From assembly GCF_016808335.1 (NCBI RefSeq), contig NC_053139.1, positions 15,804,782-15,868,781 on the forward strand: a stretch of 64,000 bases of DNA, given 5' to 3'. This document shows positions 48,101-59,797 of the stretch, piece by piece (position 1 is the stretch's first letter; every line of letters starts with the position of its first letter). The notes under the pieces are model-generated. The model saw nothing but the letters and a program-made list of their open reading frames with translations, was not told the DNA's origin and made no database searches. Made by a program: the position numbers and the translations under genes. The DNA is from Panicum virgatum. Lineage: Eukaryota > Streptophyta > Magnoliopsida > Poales > Poaceae.

Positions 48101-49615
48101 ATACTATTTTCTAGGCATTTTTGAATTTTGCTGTTTTGAAGTTTAAGCACATTTTGCAGTTTGACCCCTGAAAGTTTTGGTTCTTTTAACTTGGGGTCCC
48201 TGGCGGAAATCCAAAACAGGGGAGGAACTGGCTCAGTGTTTCCCGGCGATGGGGTTGGCCAGCGGCGAGGGGAAAGTGGGGGAAAAGGATGAGGAGCTCG
48301 AGAGCTACCTTTGGGTGGTCGTGGGAGGAGCGGAGGTGGTCCGCAGCGGCGGCTCCACGGAGAGGGGCGGACGGCGGCGGGTCTGGTCGCCGGCGGCGAT
48401 GTTCTAGTGGGGGAAGGAGGGAGCGGACGGGTCGGAGAGCTTCAGAAGGCAGAGGAGCTTCTGTTCTGGGGGTTGGTTCGTGTGGAGGAATGCCGGAGAT
48501 GTGGGCTCCGCGGCGAGCCGAGCTCGGCAGCCATGGCAATGGTGGCTGGGTGCTCTAGGCGCGCGCAGGAGATGTGGCTCTGCCCTTTTATAGACGCAGG
48601 AGGAGGGAGAGGGTTTCCTGGGGGCGAGTTTGCTGGGGAGGACGGTGCTGGGGGAGGCGGCCGGGATGGCGTGGGCACATGGCTAGGGAACGGCGACGGC
48701 CGCCGATGTCGTGGCGAGCAGGGGCGCGTGCGGGGGTGCGTGGCAGCTCGACGCGGAGCCAGGGAGAAGCGGGTTGTGGGAGCTCGTCCTGGGTGAGGTG
48801 CAGAGCTAGCAGGGCGCGGCGCGTGGCCGGCCAGGTAGTGCCGGCGGCGTACGGCGCCGTCGTGGGCGTGGTGCAGGGAGGCGAGAGGTAGGAGATGGAG
48901 TGGAGGGTAATTTCGTAAATACATCAAAGTTCCAAAATCATTTCTGTAATTTCAAACTTTCTCACTCTTCTGGGCCTCAAATGAAAAAGTGTTGAATACC
49001 ATTCTTGTTCAATTTTTCGAGATCTACAACTTTCGTATTATGAATTTTTTCATTAGAGCAATGGTTTGAGAGTATTTAATTATTTAAAAAACTGCCATTT
49101 AAAATACTTATCATTTCATGTGAATTTTGGCACTTTTACTCCTAGGCTTCAACTAGGTTTTTGTTTAACATGACATGGTGAATATGTCTATTCATTTTTA
49201 TATGCATGTTTGCAATTTTTTGAAAGTTATTTCAGTTTCCTTACCACTAGAAATTGAACTCTTGTTGATTTAATTTGTTTGAATTAGTAGCTCTTCACAA
49301 ATCAAAGAATGGTTCCAATAATCATTTCAACTGATGGTTTTCCAGTTTAAATTTGATTTGCATAGAAAGTTTATAGCTCATTATAAAAGGTGTATTTTAT
49401 TGCCTTATTTACCACACATGTCAAGTCAAGTTTAAAAAGGGAATCAATTATTGTTTTTTTCAAACACATTGCACTCAAACACATGCACACATACATTTAC
49501 ACACAAGTTTGCAAGAACTAGACATAGGATTCTTATTTAAGTTTTCTTAGCTCATTTGTATGTGAAATTATGTTAATTGACTGGCTTTGGGTAAACTGAC
49601 ACCAGAGGTGTCACA
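45124..49615 (-). repeat. 5' LTR of the Tekay-like element, full length
   Basis: 4492 bp. Contains the 2.3 kb (about 45668-48015) missing from the other LTR, with AT-rich text and several CTCAAATTTTTACCAG phrases. Minus-strand TATA box TATAAAAGGGC near 48581-48593. The rest matches the 3' LTR with a few per cent differences by eye. Confidence 0.88.
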
Positions 49616-50733
49616 TGAATGACCGACCCATTTGTTCATGTTCATCAAGGATACCACTGGACTAGTCAGTGTTAGTAGCTAAGAGGGAGATCGTCTCTAG
49701 AATTGGGAACTCATTCGGTCATGTCTGTTAAGACAACCACAGAATTAGTCGATCGAGCTAAGAGGAAAGGAATGGCTCTGGAATGATCTACTCATTCGGT
49801 CATCTCCATGCAAGCGATCACCGGGCCCTTAGGTCAGTGGCCCAATAGCTAGTTGACATGGGCTTCACTGACTCATTTAGTGATACCACCTCTGCACCAC
49901 CGAACCACCCGATGAGATGTAGAATTGCAACTATGAGTTGCAACGGCTAGTTTCTTGGTTGAGGCTATATATACACATATGCCCGGCCATTTGAAGGGTG
50001 TTACAGCTTGAAGAAGCTATAGGCTTGGTTGTCATACACATTCAAGTGCTCTATCCACCAAATTGTTCAAGCGAAGATCAAGACAATTAGCAAAAGTCTT
50101 AGTTCTTGATTGGTGCTAGTTTAGGTCTCTTAACGTATTGCTTTTGGTGTTAGCTAAGAGATAGGCAAGGTTTGCACACCTCTTTGTTATCAATGCTTGC
50201 ACGCACCAAGAGCTTGAAATTCTATGCTCATAAGTCTTGCGAGACCCTCCAACTGAGTTTGATGGAGTTGTCGTCGGTGCCTATTAGAGGGAGGAGTGGT
50301 TGTCGGCTATTTGCCAAAGCTTTACCTAGTGAAGAGGGCATGTAGCATCCGAGAAAGGCAAGAAGGAGACCCACTTGCACTTGGGGAAGGCCCATTGGCT
50401 ATACATGGAGTTACTTGACCCGGAGCTTGGCCCTTGCACGGGCATTCCCTCGCAATGAGCTCCAACGAGGATTAGTGGAAAGCATTCTCTATCTCATTTA
50501 CATTCCGCATTACTTCTTGCACTTACTTTCCACGTTTATCTTTTCTAGATTTGTCATGTGTAGAAATAAATGTTCTAACATCTATTGAAGTGTTGTAGAC
50601 TCATGCGGGATCTATGGCCTTTCATCAAACAAATTTCTGGCCTTGTTGCCAGTGAAGTAGGAATAGGCAAATTGGACTCCCCAATTTGCACCTAGTAATA
50701 ATACGGCCCGTGAGTTAACACAAGAAAATAAGA
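49616..50733. other. continuation of the duplicated block, copy of 13001-14118
   Basis: Picks up exactly where 37993 stopped (GAATGACCGACCCATTTG versus GAATGACTGACCCATTTG). No gene recognised. Confidence 0.8.
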
Positions 50734-51158
50734 TATCTCGAAAGAAATCGGGTGCTCGTAGCCTAAGAGGGGGAGGGGGTGAATTAGGAAACTTAAAACC
50801 TTAACCTAAGGCTCCAACTAGTTTGCACATAAATTTAAACTATTGCATCCTATCTAGATGTGCAACTATGGTTCTTCTAGTGTGAAACTCTCATCCCAAA
50901 AAAGTTATGCAATCTAAAGCCAATCCTAGCTTGATCTACACTAATAATGTAAAGGCACACAAGTTGCAATATGAAATGCGGAAATGTAAAGAGGAGATGA
51001 GAGGAAGCAAACTCCTAACACAAAGATTTATCCCATGGTATCGGTAGGCACAAAGCCGCTCTTAGTCCACGTTGTTGAAGCAATCAATCAAGGGGATCGC
51101 TTCTCGGACACCAAGCCTCTTCTCAGGATGCCTTGACTTGCCACCAAGGCTACACCAC

Positions 51159-52701
51159 TGTTGACGCACACTAACGATCATTTCCAGGCATCAGCTTGAT
51201 CAGAAAATCATGAGAGATTGCATTTCTTACACGCATTCGTATCCAATAAAGTCCCTAAACCACACTTTACCTTTTAGAAAATGCAAGTTGTGTTTTGGAG
51301 CTAATATGCAGGTTGCAAGCACACTTTGGCATGACATAAAATTACAGAAAATATCAGAGCGACGATTCAGGCTCAAATGGACCAAGTGTAGCCCAAGAAC
51401 CCAGTTCAAACCACTCAAGACAGGCCAAGACTAATGGGATTAGGACAAGGCAGCCCAAGACAGCCTGCTAGAAGAAGCTGGGGGCGGTTGGCGGCCCAAG
51501 CAGGCCAACAGACCTACCAGGTCAGCCGACCTGGCCCGTGGGCGCCACCACCTCATCCAAGCCACATGGTGCCTCCTCATAGGTCCCCTAGGTCAGTTGC
51601 AAGGGTCTCACCCTGTGGCTCCCTGCAATAAATACAAGGGGAGGTAGAGATTATGACACACACACACACACACACCACACTTCCTCTCCTCTCTTGCTCA
51701 TCTTGCATAGTCTTTAGGCTTAGTGGAGTTTAGGAGAAGTCTAGGAGTCTTAGAGTCGCCGGATCTGCTCGAGAGTCTGGTATGGGTTCATCTCTAGTTC
51801 TCTCTTGTAATATTCGGTTGTTTGTAATAGAATTAGACTATGGTTACCGATATCTGCTCGAAGTATGTTCTGAGTTATCGGATATATGCTTCTTGATATG
51901 GTTGTGTTATTATTCAATGCTTGCATTGTATGATCGCCCTGTGCTTGAGATGGTTAGTATTTCATGCTTAGAACTTTATCAACTGCTCCAGTATTTGTAT
52001 GTTTGCTCTAGTGTGATGTCTGTCCATCTGGAGGGTGGGGGCTCCGCGCGGGACACTAGAGTATCCCTTACTAGTGTAGACATGGTGTCTAGATTAGCTA
52101 AGAGTTGCTGGATGTCAACTATACCCATGGTTTGTAGAGGTAGTCGGCAGGTGGTGACAGGCCTGTCCAAGCCCGAGTAATCCTCCACATTCGGTATGGG
52201 GGTAGGAGGTACATAAAGCCGCTGGGGTGTACGGTCTCCTCCCGTTGCTTCGATAGCGGTCTCCCTATTGTGTAGTTTAATCTCTAATGATCTGACCAAT
52301 GAGATAGTATAGATATAGCTAGCCTAGCACAGTTGACTCGAGCTCTAACTTCTGCCTTGCTCCCGGCCTAGAGCATCTTTTATCTTTCTTTTATTTATTT
52401 ATCCAAGAGGGTAGTTTGTGTGTGTGTCACACTACCTCCTACCATGTTATATATCTTACCCTTGTTTATGCATGAGAATATCCAATCTAGATAAAGTTCA
52501 TCAACTAGTCTATATCTCCTCACTCACCGCCTTCCCTACGGAAATATAAATGACACCCCGGTATACTCTTGGGTAAAATGCTACAGCAGTATTCAATGCG
52601 CTTGCAGATTTATTCGTGGTTAATGAAATACTGCCACCCAAAATTGGCATCTGCGGGCGTCATCACTGCTTTCCCGGTGCTGACGTTGGTAGGCGCCAAC
52701 A
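51159..52701 (+). repeat. 5' LTR of the Athila-like element
   Basis: 1543 bp. TATA-like CAATAAATACAAGG near 51625. A CA microsatellite follows at about 51654-51676. Ends GGTAGGCGCCAACA. Confidence 0.9.
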
Positions 52702-52706
52702 AGCAT

Positions 52707-52728
52707 TTTTGGCGCTGCTGCCGGGGAA
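52707..52728 (+). promoter_or_regulatory. primer binding site of the Athila-like element
   Basis: TTTGGCGCTGCTGCCGGGGA starts a few bases inside the LTR and matches the TGGCGCCGTTGCCGGGGA type common in Athila-related elements, with two changes. Confidence 0.7.
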
Positions 52729-52898
52729 GGCACAGATTGAAGTATATAGACAAAGTGATGAACAAAATCGAAATTGATATTCGCTTGCTAAACAGGCTAA
52801 CTTGGCTTTGCTTTCTTGTCTTTATTGATATGAAAATAGGGTAGTGTATGACCGGTTTCGACTTGCTGTAAAACTTTCATTCCAATCCAGAGTCACTT

Positions 52899-55040
52899 TT
52901 GAGAAGAGTTCGACCTCGTATCGTACCTCCTCAAATCTCACTCTCGGCAGCCGAACCAGTCATCGCATTGTTGTCAGCTCCTCGAGCTATGGCCCAGAAG
53001 ACACTCTGTGATTACTCTGCTCCGTCTGCTAACCAGGTCCCTACCGGGCCCGAGGTTAACACCGGAGGAGAAAATTTCGAGATCAAGACGGGTCTCATTA
53101 CGATGGTGCAGGCCAGCCCTTTCTATGGCAAGGCCAATGAGGATGCCAGCGCTCATCTCCAGCAGTTCCTAGAGCTCTGCAGTACTTTTGTTATCAAGGG
53201 TGTATCACAAGATGAAATTAGGCTCCGTCTGTTTCCGTTCTCTCTCTTGGGGAGAGCGAAGCAGTGGTTTTATGCTAACAAGGCTGTTGTGGACACTTGG
53301 GACAAATGTGCCAAGGCGTTCCTCTCGAAGTTCTTCCCGACGGGCAAAACCAATGCCCTTCATGGTCGGATTTCAAATTTCCAGCAGGCATCAAATGAGT
53401 CAATTCCTGAAGCTTGGGAGAGACTTCAGGAGTACATTCTAGCGTGTCCACACCATGGAATGGACAATTGCCTCATTCTATAGAACTTCTACAACGGGTT
53501 GACTTCGTCATCCCATGATCATGTGGATGCCACTGCGGGTGGAGCTTTCTTCTCGTTGACCATTGAAAGAGCTACATCACTGATCGAGAAGATGGTTTCC
53601 AACCAAGGTTGGAGCGATGATCACCTCCAACCATGCCAGCGAGGTATGCACTCCGTCAAGGAGGCTGACATGCTTGCTATGAAGATTGATCACCTCCTCA
53701 AGAAATTTGAGGAATATTCCCAAGATAAGGCTCAAATGCAAACACTTCAAGCCTTGGAAACTCGCATGACTTGCGAGGCCTGCGGGAATGTTGGACATTC
53801 GGGCGACAATTGCCCAGAAACCCAAGAGGAAGCCTTATTTCTCAATGGCAACAATGGGTTTCGTCCACAAGGAGTTCAGGGGTGGAATCAACCACGCTCA
53901 TACTATCAAGGAGGTAACGGAAGTTCAAATTCTTTCAATCCTAACCAGCCTACCTTGAGAGATCTTGTCTACGGTCAAGCAACGATCAATGAATCCCTTC
54001 AAAAGAAGTTGGCCGCTATAGACAAATCAATGTAGACCATCCAAGCCAAGATGGACGGATCCTCCACCTCTATGAAGAACCAGCTGAGTTTTAACAAGAC
54101 GCTTGAAACTCAATTGGCTCGGCTAGCTGCTGCTACATCTACTGCTGAACCAGAGAAGATTCTGGGGCAACCCGAATCAACTCTAGAGAGTGTAAATGTC
54201 ATCAATGCTATGTGGAAGGAGCCACTTAGCAAGACACCCCTCAGATATGCAGAAAAGCTCACACGCCTAAGAAGAGGTGCGTGGGGCGAGTTAGCAACCA
54301 CAATAAGAGAAGAACCCGGAACCCCAGTGATCAGCTGCTCAATCTTTGATTATGAATTTGATCACGCCTTGTGTGACCTTGGAGCCAGCGTCAACATCAT
54401 GCCCAATGTAACATTAGAAAAGCTAGGCTATCCATCAATTTCCCCTACTACTATGTGTGTTCAGCTGGTGGATTCCATGATAAGATATCCCGAAGGAGTT
54501 GTGGAAAGGTTAATGGTAAAAGTCAAGAATACCTACATATTGGTGGACTTTGTAGTCCTTGATATGGAAGGAGATCTTGGGATCCCACTCATACTTGGAC
54601 GACCATTTCTCAAGGATACAAACACCAGAATTGATGTAGGGACAGGAAGAATTAGCCTCCGTATCATGGAAAAGACCATGAAATTCAAATTTCAAAACAA
54701 GAGGGAGGTATTCCTAATTCATGAGGATAGTGAGAAATAGGGTTTATGGGCAGAACCCGATTGGGATGACCAAGACTATCACTCCCCCTCCAAGCCAGTT
54801 TGGGAGGATTGGGAGATTCATACTCCACCAACCGAGCCAGTGGAAGACGACCAGAAGATCCCTGACTTCATCACTAATACAGTATGGGAAGATCTAGAAA
54901 TCGTCTATCCGACATCCGAGGATCCTATTCCTGCGCCGTCTACGCCATCAAAGAAGACCAAGAAGGTATGGCGCAAGAAGAACAAGACGTCATCGACTGC
55001 TACTACTTCTCCAGGTACGGACGAAACGACCTCAACCTGA
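52899..55040 (+). pseudogene. Athila-like gag-protease frame with three TAG stops
   Basis: One frame runs the whole length, broken only by TAG at 53481, 54033 and 54738. The first ATG that fits is 52989. Residues near 53050-53480 form a retrotransposon gag domain (GENFEIKTGLITMVQ, LFPFSLLGRAKQWFY, AFLSKFFP). A zinc knuckle CEACGNVGHSGDNC is at about 53770. A retroviral-type aspartic protease follows (ALCDLGASVNIMP near 54367, then LILGRPFL near 54590), with the DLGAS active-site form typical of Athila relatives. The tail is acidic and Trp/Pro-rich and ends at 55040 with no RT. Each stop lies between well-conserved stretches in the same frame, so loss is recent or the stops are tolerated. Confidence 0.88.
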
Positions 55041-56431
55041 TCAGGTATGGAGAAAGGTCTTGCTTTTCGGACCCTAAACCAAGAGCTAGCTTGGGGGAGA
55101 TTCCTCCCGTAAGTCAACTGTATCCCTTTACTTGCTTTTGAATAAAATTTGATAAAAACTTTCGGAAACAAAATAAAAATTTATTGCTTTATTTCCCTCA
55201 TCATGCGCGGTAAGAATGTTTTAACTCCTTATGATAAGTTGAAAGGATGAGTTTTGCTTTGCTCTACCATGTCTATTGTGCCTAGTTTGAAAATAAGAGT
55301 TCTCTCAAGTTTAAATCTGTTGGTTATGCAAATACCTTGCCAATGAACCTGAAAGTTCCGTGGGTTCCATATGCTTGATCCAAGTATAAGTTGTTGTGGG
55401 TATAGATATGGTAAATAAGGTTGTGCAAGTTTGTTCTAGTGATGCTTGAAATCTGGAGTTGTTTTCAAACAAAAATCTAAAAAGGCAAGTTCCCCAGTGA
55501 TATGCAATGTCCTACTAGAGCCATATGTCATATTCCATGAAAAACCTTACACATATGCTGCTTGATGTTCTATTTAGTTTTGTCAAATTGTGTGACCCTA
55601 ATGAGATACTTTTCATGCTTTCTCGATCATAAGCACGTACACGTCCCATCCATTCGCTACATTCCTACACTGGAAATTAGCACCACCATCCATCCATTCC
55701 ACATTAATAAATGCTCCATGTCCTGGTGATCTCTCTCGTAGAACATCCCTGCAATGAAATAAAATCATATTATGGTTGCCCCAAAAAGAGAAAAGATGGC
55801 ATGCCAAAGAAGCATGACCCAAAAAAAAAGAGAGAAAAGGGGTAGCATTGTCTCAAAAAAAAAAAGAGACAAGGGATGAGTCGAGAGAGAAAACTATTGC
55901 CTCAAGGGGTAAGCCACATCCATCCATCCATCCATCTATCCATCCATTCATACACTTGCACCTTTTGATCGAGATTGCATGACTTATTTCTCCATGGATC
56001 ATCTCTTTGACTTTACAATATATGAAATGCAAGTATGCCCCATTCTTATCCTACCTTGAGCTCCACAAAAGCTTTGTAGTAGTAGGAATGATCAAAGGCA
56101 GTTACTGCCCTGGTAAGGAAATACAAGTTGTGTGCCTCGAGAGAGTTATCCTGGAAACATTGCCATGTTTTCAAAAATCTTTCAAAAAGTACCTTCAGAT
56201 GGATTGCAGATCTATGAGCAAGTAAGTACTACTCTATACACCATTCTAACTCTCAATAGCCCAAGACAAGGAGATAGCTAAAAAGCCCCATGAAGGAGTA
56301 CGGTAATTGTGTAAAGGTATGATAGCCAACTCATTTAAGCTTATAGATGAATCTCTTTACTTCAGATTATGACATGACAGGTAAGGTACGAGTCAAAGTG
56401 ATTTTCTGCTCAACAACCTAATTTGTCCTGT
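55041..56431 (+). other. non-coding internal region of the Athila-like element
   Basis: No RT or integrase remnant found. Includes AG-rich and CATC-rich simple stretches (about 55790-55870 and 55915-55950). Confidence 0.65.
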
Positions 56432-56468
56432 TTTGCTCGGGACGAGCAAAGGACAGCTTGGGGGATCT
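56432..56468 (+). promoter_or_regulatory. hairpin and polypurine tract of the Athila-like element
   Basis: TTTGCTC-GGGAC-GAGCAAA (56432-56450) is a 7-bp perfect stem. It is followed by the purine-rich GCTTGGGGGATCT directly before the LTR at 56469. The tract primes plus-strand DNA synthesis. The role of the hairpin is unknown. Confidence 0.75.
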
Positions 56469-58005
56469 TGTTGACGCTCACTAACGATCAATTCCAGGCG
56501 TCAACTTGATCAGAAAATCATGAGAGTTTGCATTTCTTACACGCATCCGTATCCAATAAAGTCCCTAAACCACACTTTACCTTTTACAAAATGTAAGTTG
56601 TGTTTTGGAGCTAATATACAGGTTGCAAGCACACTTTGGCCCGACATAATATCACAGAAAATATCAGAGCGACGATTCAAGCTCAAATGGACCAGGTGTA
56701 GCCCAAGAACCAAGTTCAAACCATTCAAGACAGGCCAAGACCAATGGGATTAGGAGAAGGCAGCCCAGGACAGCCTGCCAGAAGAAGCTGGGGGCGGTTG
56801 GCGCCCCGGGCAGGCCAACCGACCTACCAGGTCGGCCGACCTGGCCCGTGGACCCCACCGCCTCATCCAAGCCACGTGGCGCCTCCTCATATGTCCCCTA
56901 GGTCGGTTGCAAGGGTCTCACCCCGTGGCTCCCTGCTATAAACACAAGGGGGGGTAGAGATTATGACACACACACACACACACCACATTTCCTGTCCTCT
57001 CTTGCTCATCTTGCATAGTCTTTAGGCTTAGTAGAGTTTAGGAGATGTTTAGGAGTCTTCGAGTCACCAGATATACTCGAGTCTGGTATGGGTTCATCTC
57101 AAGTTCTTTCTTGTAATATTTGGTTTTTTGTAATAGAATTAGACTATGGTTACCGATATCTGCTCGAAGTATATTCTGAGTTATCGAATATATGCTTCTT
57201 GATATGGTTGCGTTATTATTCAATGCTTGCATTATATGATCGCCCTGTGCTTGAGATGGTTAGTATTTCGTGCTTAGAACTCTATCAACTGCTCCAGTAT
57301 TCGTATGTTTGCTCTAGTGTGATGTCTGTCCATCCGGGGGGTGGGGGCTCCGCGCGGGACACTAGAGTATCCCTTACTAGTGTAGACATGGTGTCTAGAT
57401 TAGCTAAGAGTTGCTGGATGTCAACTATACCCACAGTTTATAGAGGTAGCCGGCAGGTGGTGACAGCCTTGTCCGAGCCCGAGTAATCCTCCATGTTCGG
57501 TATGGGGGGTAGGAGGTACATAAAGCCGCCGGGGTGTACGGGCTTCTCCGGTTGCTTCGATAGCGGTCTCCCTATTGTGTAGTTTAATCTCTGATTCGAC
57601 CAATGAGATAGTATAGATATAGCTAGCCTAGCACAGTTGACTCGAGCTCTAACTTCTGCCTTGCTCCCGGCCTAGAGCATCTTTTATCTTTCTTTCATTT
57701 ATTTATCCAAGAGGGTAGTTTGTGTGTATGTCACACTACCTCCTACCATGTTATATATCTTACCCCTGTTTATGCATGAGAATATCCAATCTAGATAAAG
57801 TTCATCAACTAGTCTGTATCTCTTCACTTACCGCCTCCCGTGCGGAAATATAAAAGACACCCCGGTATACTCCCAGGTAAAATGCTACAGCGGTATTCCG
57901 TGTGCTTGTATATTTATTCGTGGTTCATGAAATACTGCCACCCAAAATTGGCGTCTGCGGGCGTCATCACTGCTTTCCTGGTGGTGACATTGGTAGGCAC
58001 CAACA
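56469..58005 (+). repeat. 3' LTR of the Athila-like element
   Basis: 1537 bp, differing from the 5' LTR by a few per cent, with a CA microsatellite at about 56964-56982. Confidence 0.9.
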
Positions 58006-59216
58006 ACCTCCAAGGCTTGCGAGAAGTTCTCGGTCACCTTGGGCCCACTTTCCTCTAATGAGCTTCTCCACAAAGGATGAGGGTCTCCACATCCCCCGCA
58101 CGAAAGCCGTCAACGCCGCTCTACACCGAGCCGAAGGGTTGATGACTTGCCGGCGAGCCTCCAATGCTCCAAGGGGCTAGCGCACTAAGATACAAGCTTG
58201 AGCATCTATCAAGAACAACAAGGTTCAACACTTTGCTCATTCACTCAATCTTAAGCTAGCCTAGCACTCTCACTCACAAAGCATGTGCTAAACCTAAGTG
58301 TGTGATCAATATGCTCTTGGGTGGCTTGGAGAACATCTTCAATGTGTCTAGGGTTTCTCTCGGACTCCAGCACACTCAAAATGGTCGTGGGAAGGCATAT
58401 ATAAAGCCACCAACTCAATAGAGCCGTTGTTCCAACGGCTACAAAAATCCAGCATAGTGACGATTGAATCCACGCCTATGCATGGGGTGTGTTGGTTCAA
58501 CCGGTCACCCACGCTCTGTAACTAGCCATTGATCCTCCTGACATGTAGTGGATTAACCAGTGAATGCACCGACGGTGTGTCGGTTTAACCGGCCATGAAG
58601 TCTTCTTCTCAGGCTGCGCAACATGCTCTCTGGATAATAGCAGCTAATGCGCTGACACTCTTTTCTTTGGCACCGGTTTAACCGATCGCACTGGCATTGC
58701 TTGTGCCTTTGTAGCATTAACACGGCCAATGCACCAACGCATGTAATATTTCATTTGTCGGTCCACACTTGTCATTTGCCCTTGCTCAACCATTACACAT
58801 ACCAATGCACCGACCCGTTGTAGAAGACTAGTGTCGGTTTAACTGGCGCTCTCATTTCATGCTGATGTGTCAAACTCGTCGCGGCTGTTGTTTGAATACT
58901 TCAAATATATTCTATGCCTGCATTTCACTATGACTTGGACGTCTTGACAACAAATTGGACATCTTCGAGATGGTTTGAATTTTATCCATGGGACCTAGAA
59001 ATCCTACCATCTTGATCTCACAATATTGTTAGTTCCATTGATTAATTATGTTATTAGACAATCACTAAAATCACAAACACTGACTTAATGAGGCCATGTT
59101 CCTAACATATCTATAACGTACAAATGTCAAAAATGTTGATGCAGGCTCTGTTGTAGCATGCATAAGTTTCTAACAAATGTCACATCATTTATTTGTAAAA
59201 CATCAAACATTTCTTC

Positions 59217-59520
59217 CACTACTACAGAAACGGTTTGTAGGGGCGGGTAGAATAGCATTTTTAGGGGCGGGCGCAATACCCGACCCTATCTCTCGCTGCT
59301 ACAAATCGAGATTTCTAGGGGCGGGTAAAGTGCCCACCCCTGTAAATATGTTTTCAGGGGCGGGTCAAGGCATCAGCTGCCCCTGAAAATGGATTTTCAA
59401 GGGTGGGCAATGCCTTGACCCGCCCCTGAAAATGAGTTTTCTAGGGGCGGCTTGTCCCTTTAGCCGTCCCTGAAAATCCTTTTCCAGGGGCGGCTTGTGG
59501 CACAACCCGCCCTTGAAAAT
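59217..59520. repeat. CACTA terminal and sub-terminal repeats
   Basis: At least six AGGGGCGG(G/C) words at about 59238, 59262, 59318, 59356, 59441 and 59486, mixed with inverted CCCGCCCCTGAAAAT copies, spaced 20-80 bp. In CACTA elements such words bind the transposase partner protein. Confidence 0.85.
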
Positions 59521-59797
59521 TGGTTCCCGCCCCACCCATTTTTCAAATTTGTTTCCCACCAATTTTTATAAATTTGTTTCCTGCCAATTTTTACCAAATC
59601 TGTTTCCCACTTCTGGTTCGCGTGAATTTTTACATATCAAGCTAGCGCGCAATTGAGGATTTTCAGATCGAAGATGATTAAATATAACTAATTACAAATT
59701 CGAAACAAAATTATAAAGAAAGTATCAGTACAGTGTATCATTAGAGTACATACATTCATCATAAAATTGCACATAGAATTAATTGCATAGTTTTGTC

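Larger units (their letters stand above)
37994..49615 (-). mobile_element. Tekay-like gypsy retrotransposon, degenerate, minus strand
   Basis: LTRs at 37994-40149 and 45124-49615 both begin TGTGGCGGAACCACCC and end CCAGAGGTGTCACA on +. Flanks GGAAT and TGAAT (one mismatch) fit a 5-bp duplication, and copy A at about 12997 is the uninterrupted site. PPT side: minus-strand AAGGGGGTAGGC at 40150-40161. PBS side: TGGCATCAGAGC at 45110-45121. Integrase-tail and gag remnants are present; RT, RNase H and protease are not recognisable. Confidence 0.88.
51159..58005 (+). mobile_element. Athila-like gypsy element with gag-protease only
   Basis: LTRs 51159-52701 and 56469-58005 (TGTTGACGC ... GCCAACA). 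Flanks ACCAC and ACCTC are a 5-bp duplication with one change, and copy A (CTACACCACCAAGG near 14545) is the empty site. PBS-like TTTGGCGCTGCTGCCGGGGA follows the first LTR. A hairpin and PPT precede the second. The internal region is only 3.8 kb and has gag and protease but no RT, RNase H or integrase, so it depends on a partner element. Confidence 0.9.
50739..59107 (-). mobile_element. copia solo LTR (copy B), split by an Athila-like element
   Basis: Same TATCT duplication as copy A (50734-50738 and 59108-59112) and the same CGAAAG end. LTR text runs 50739-51158 and resumes at 58011. One of the five CGGTTYAACCGG sites has been lost near 58758. Confidence 0.82.
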
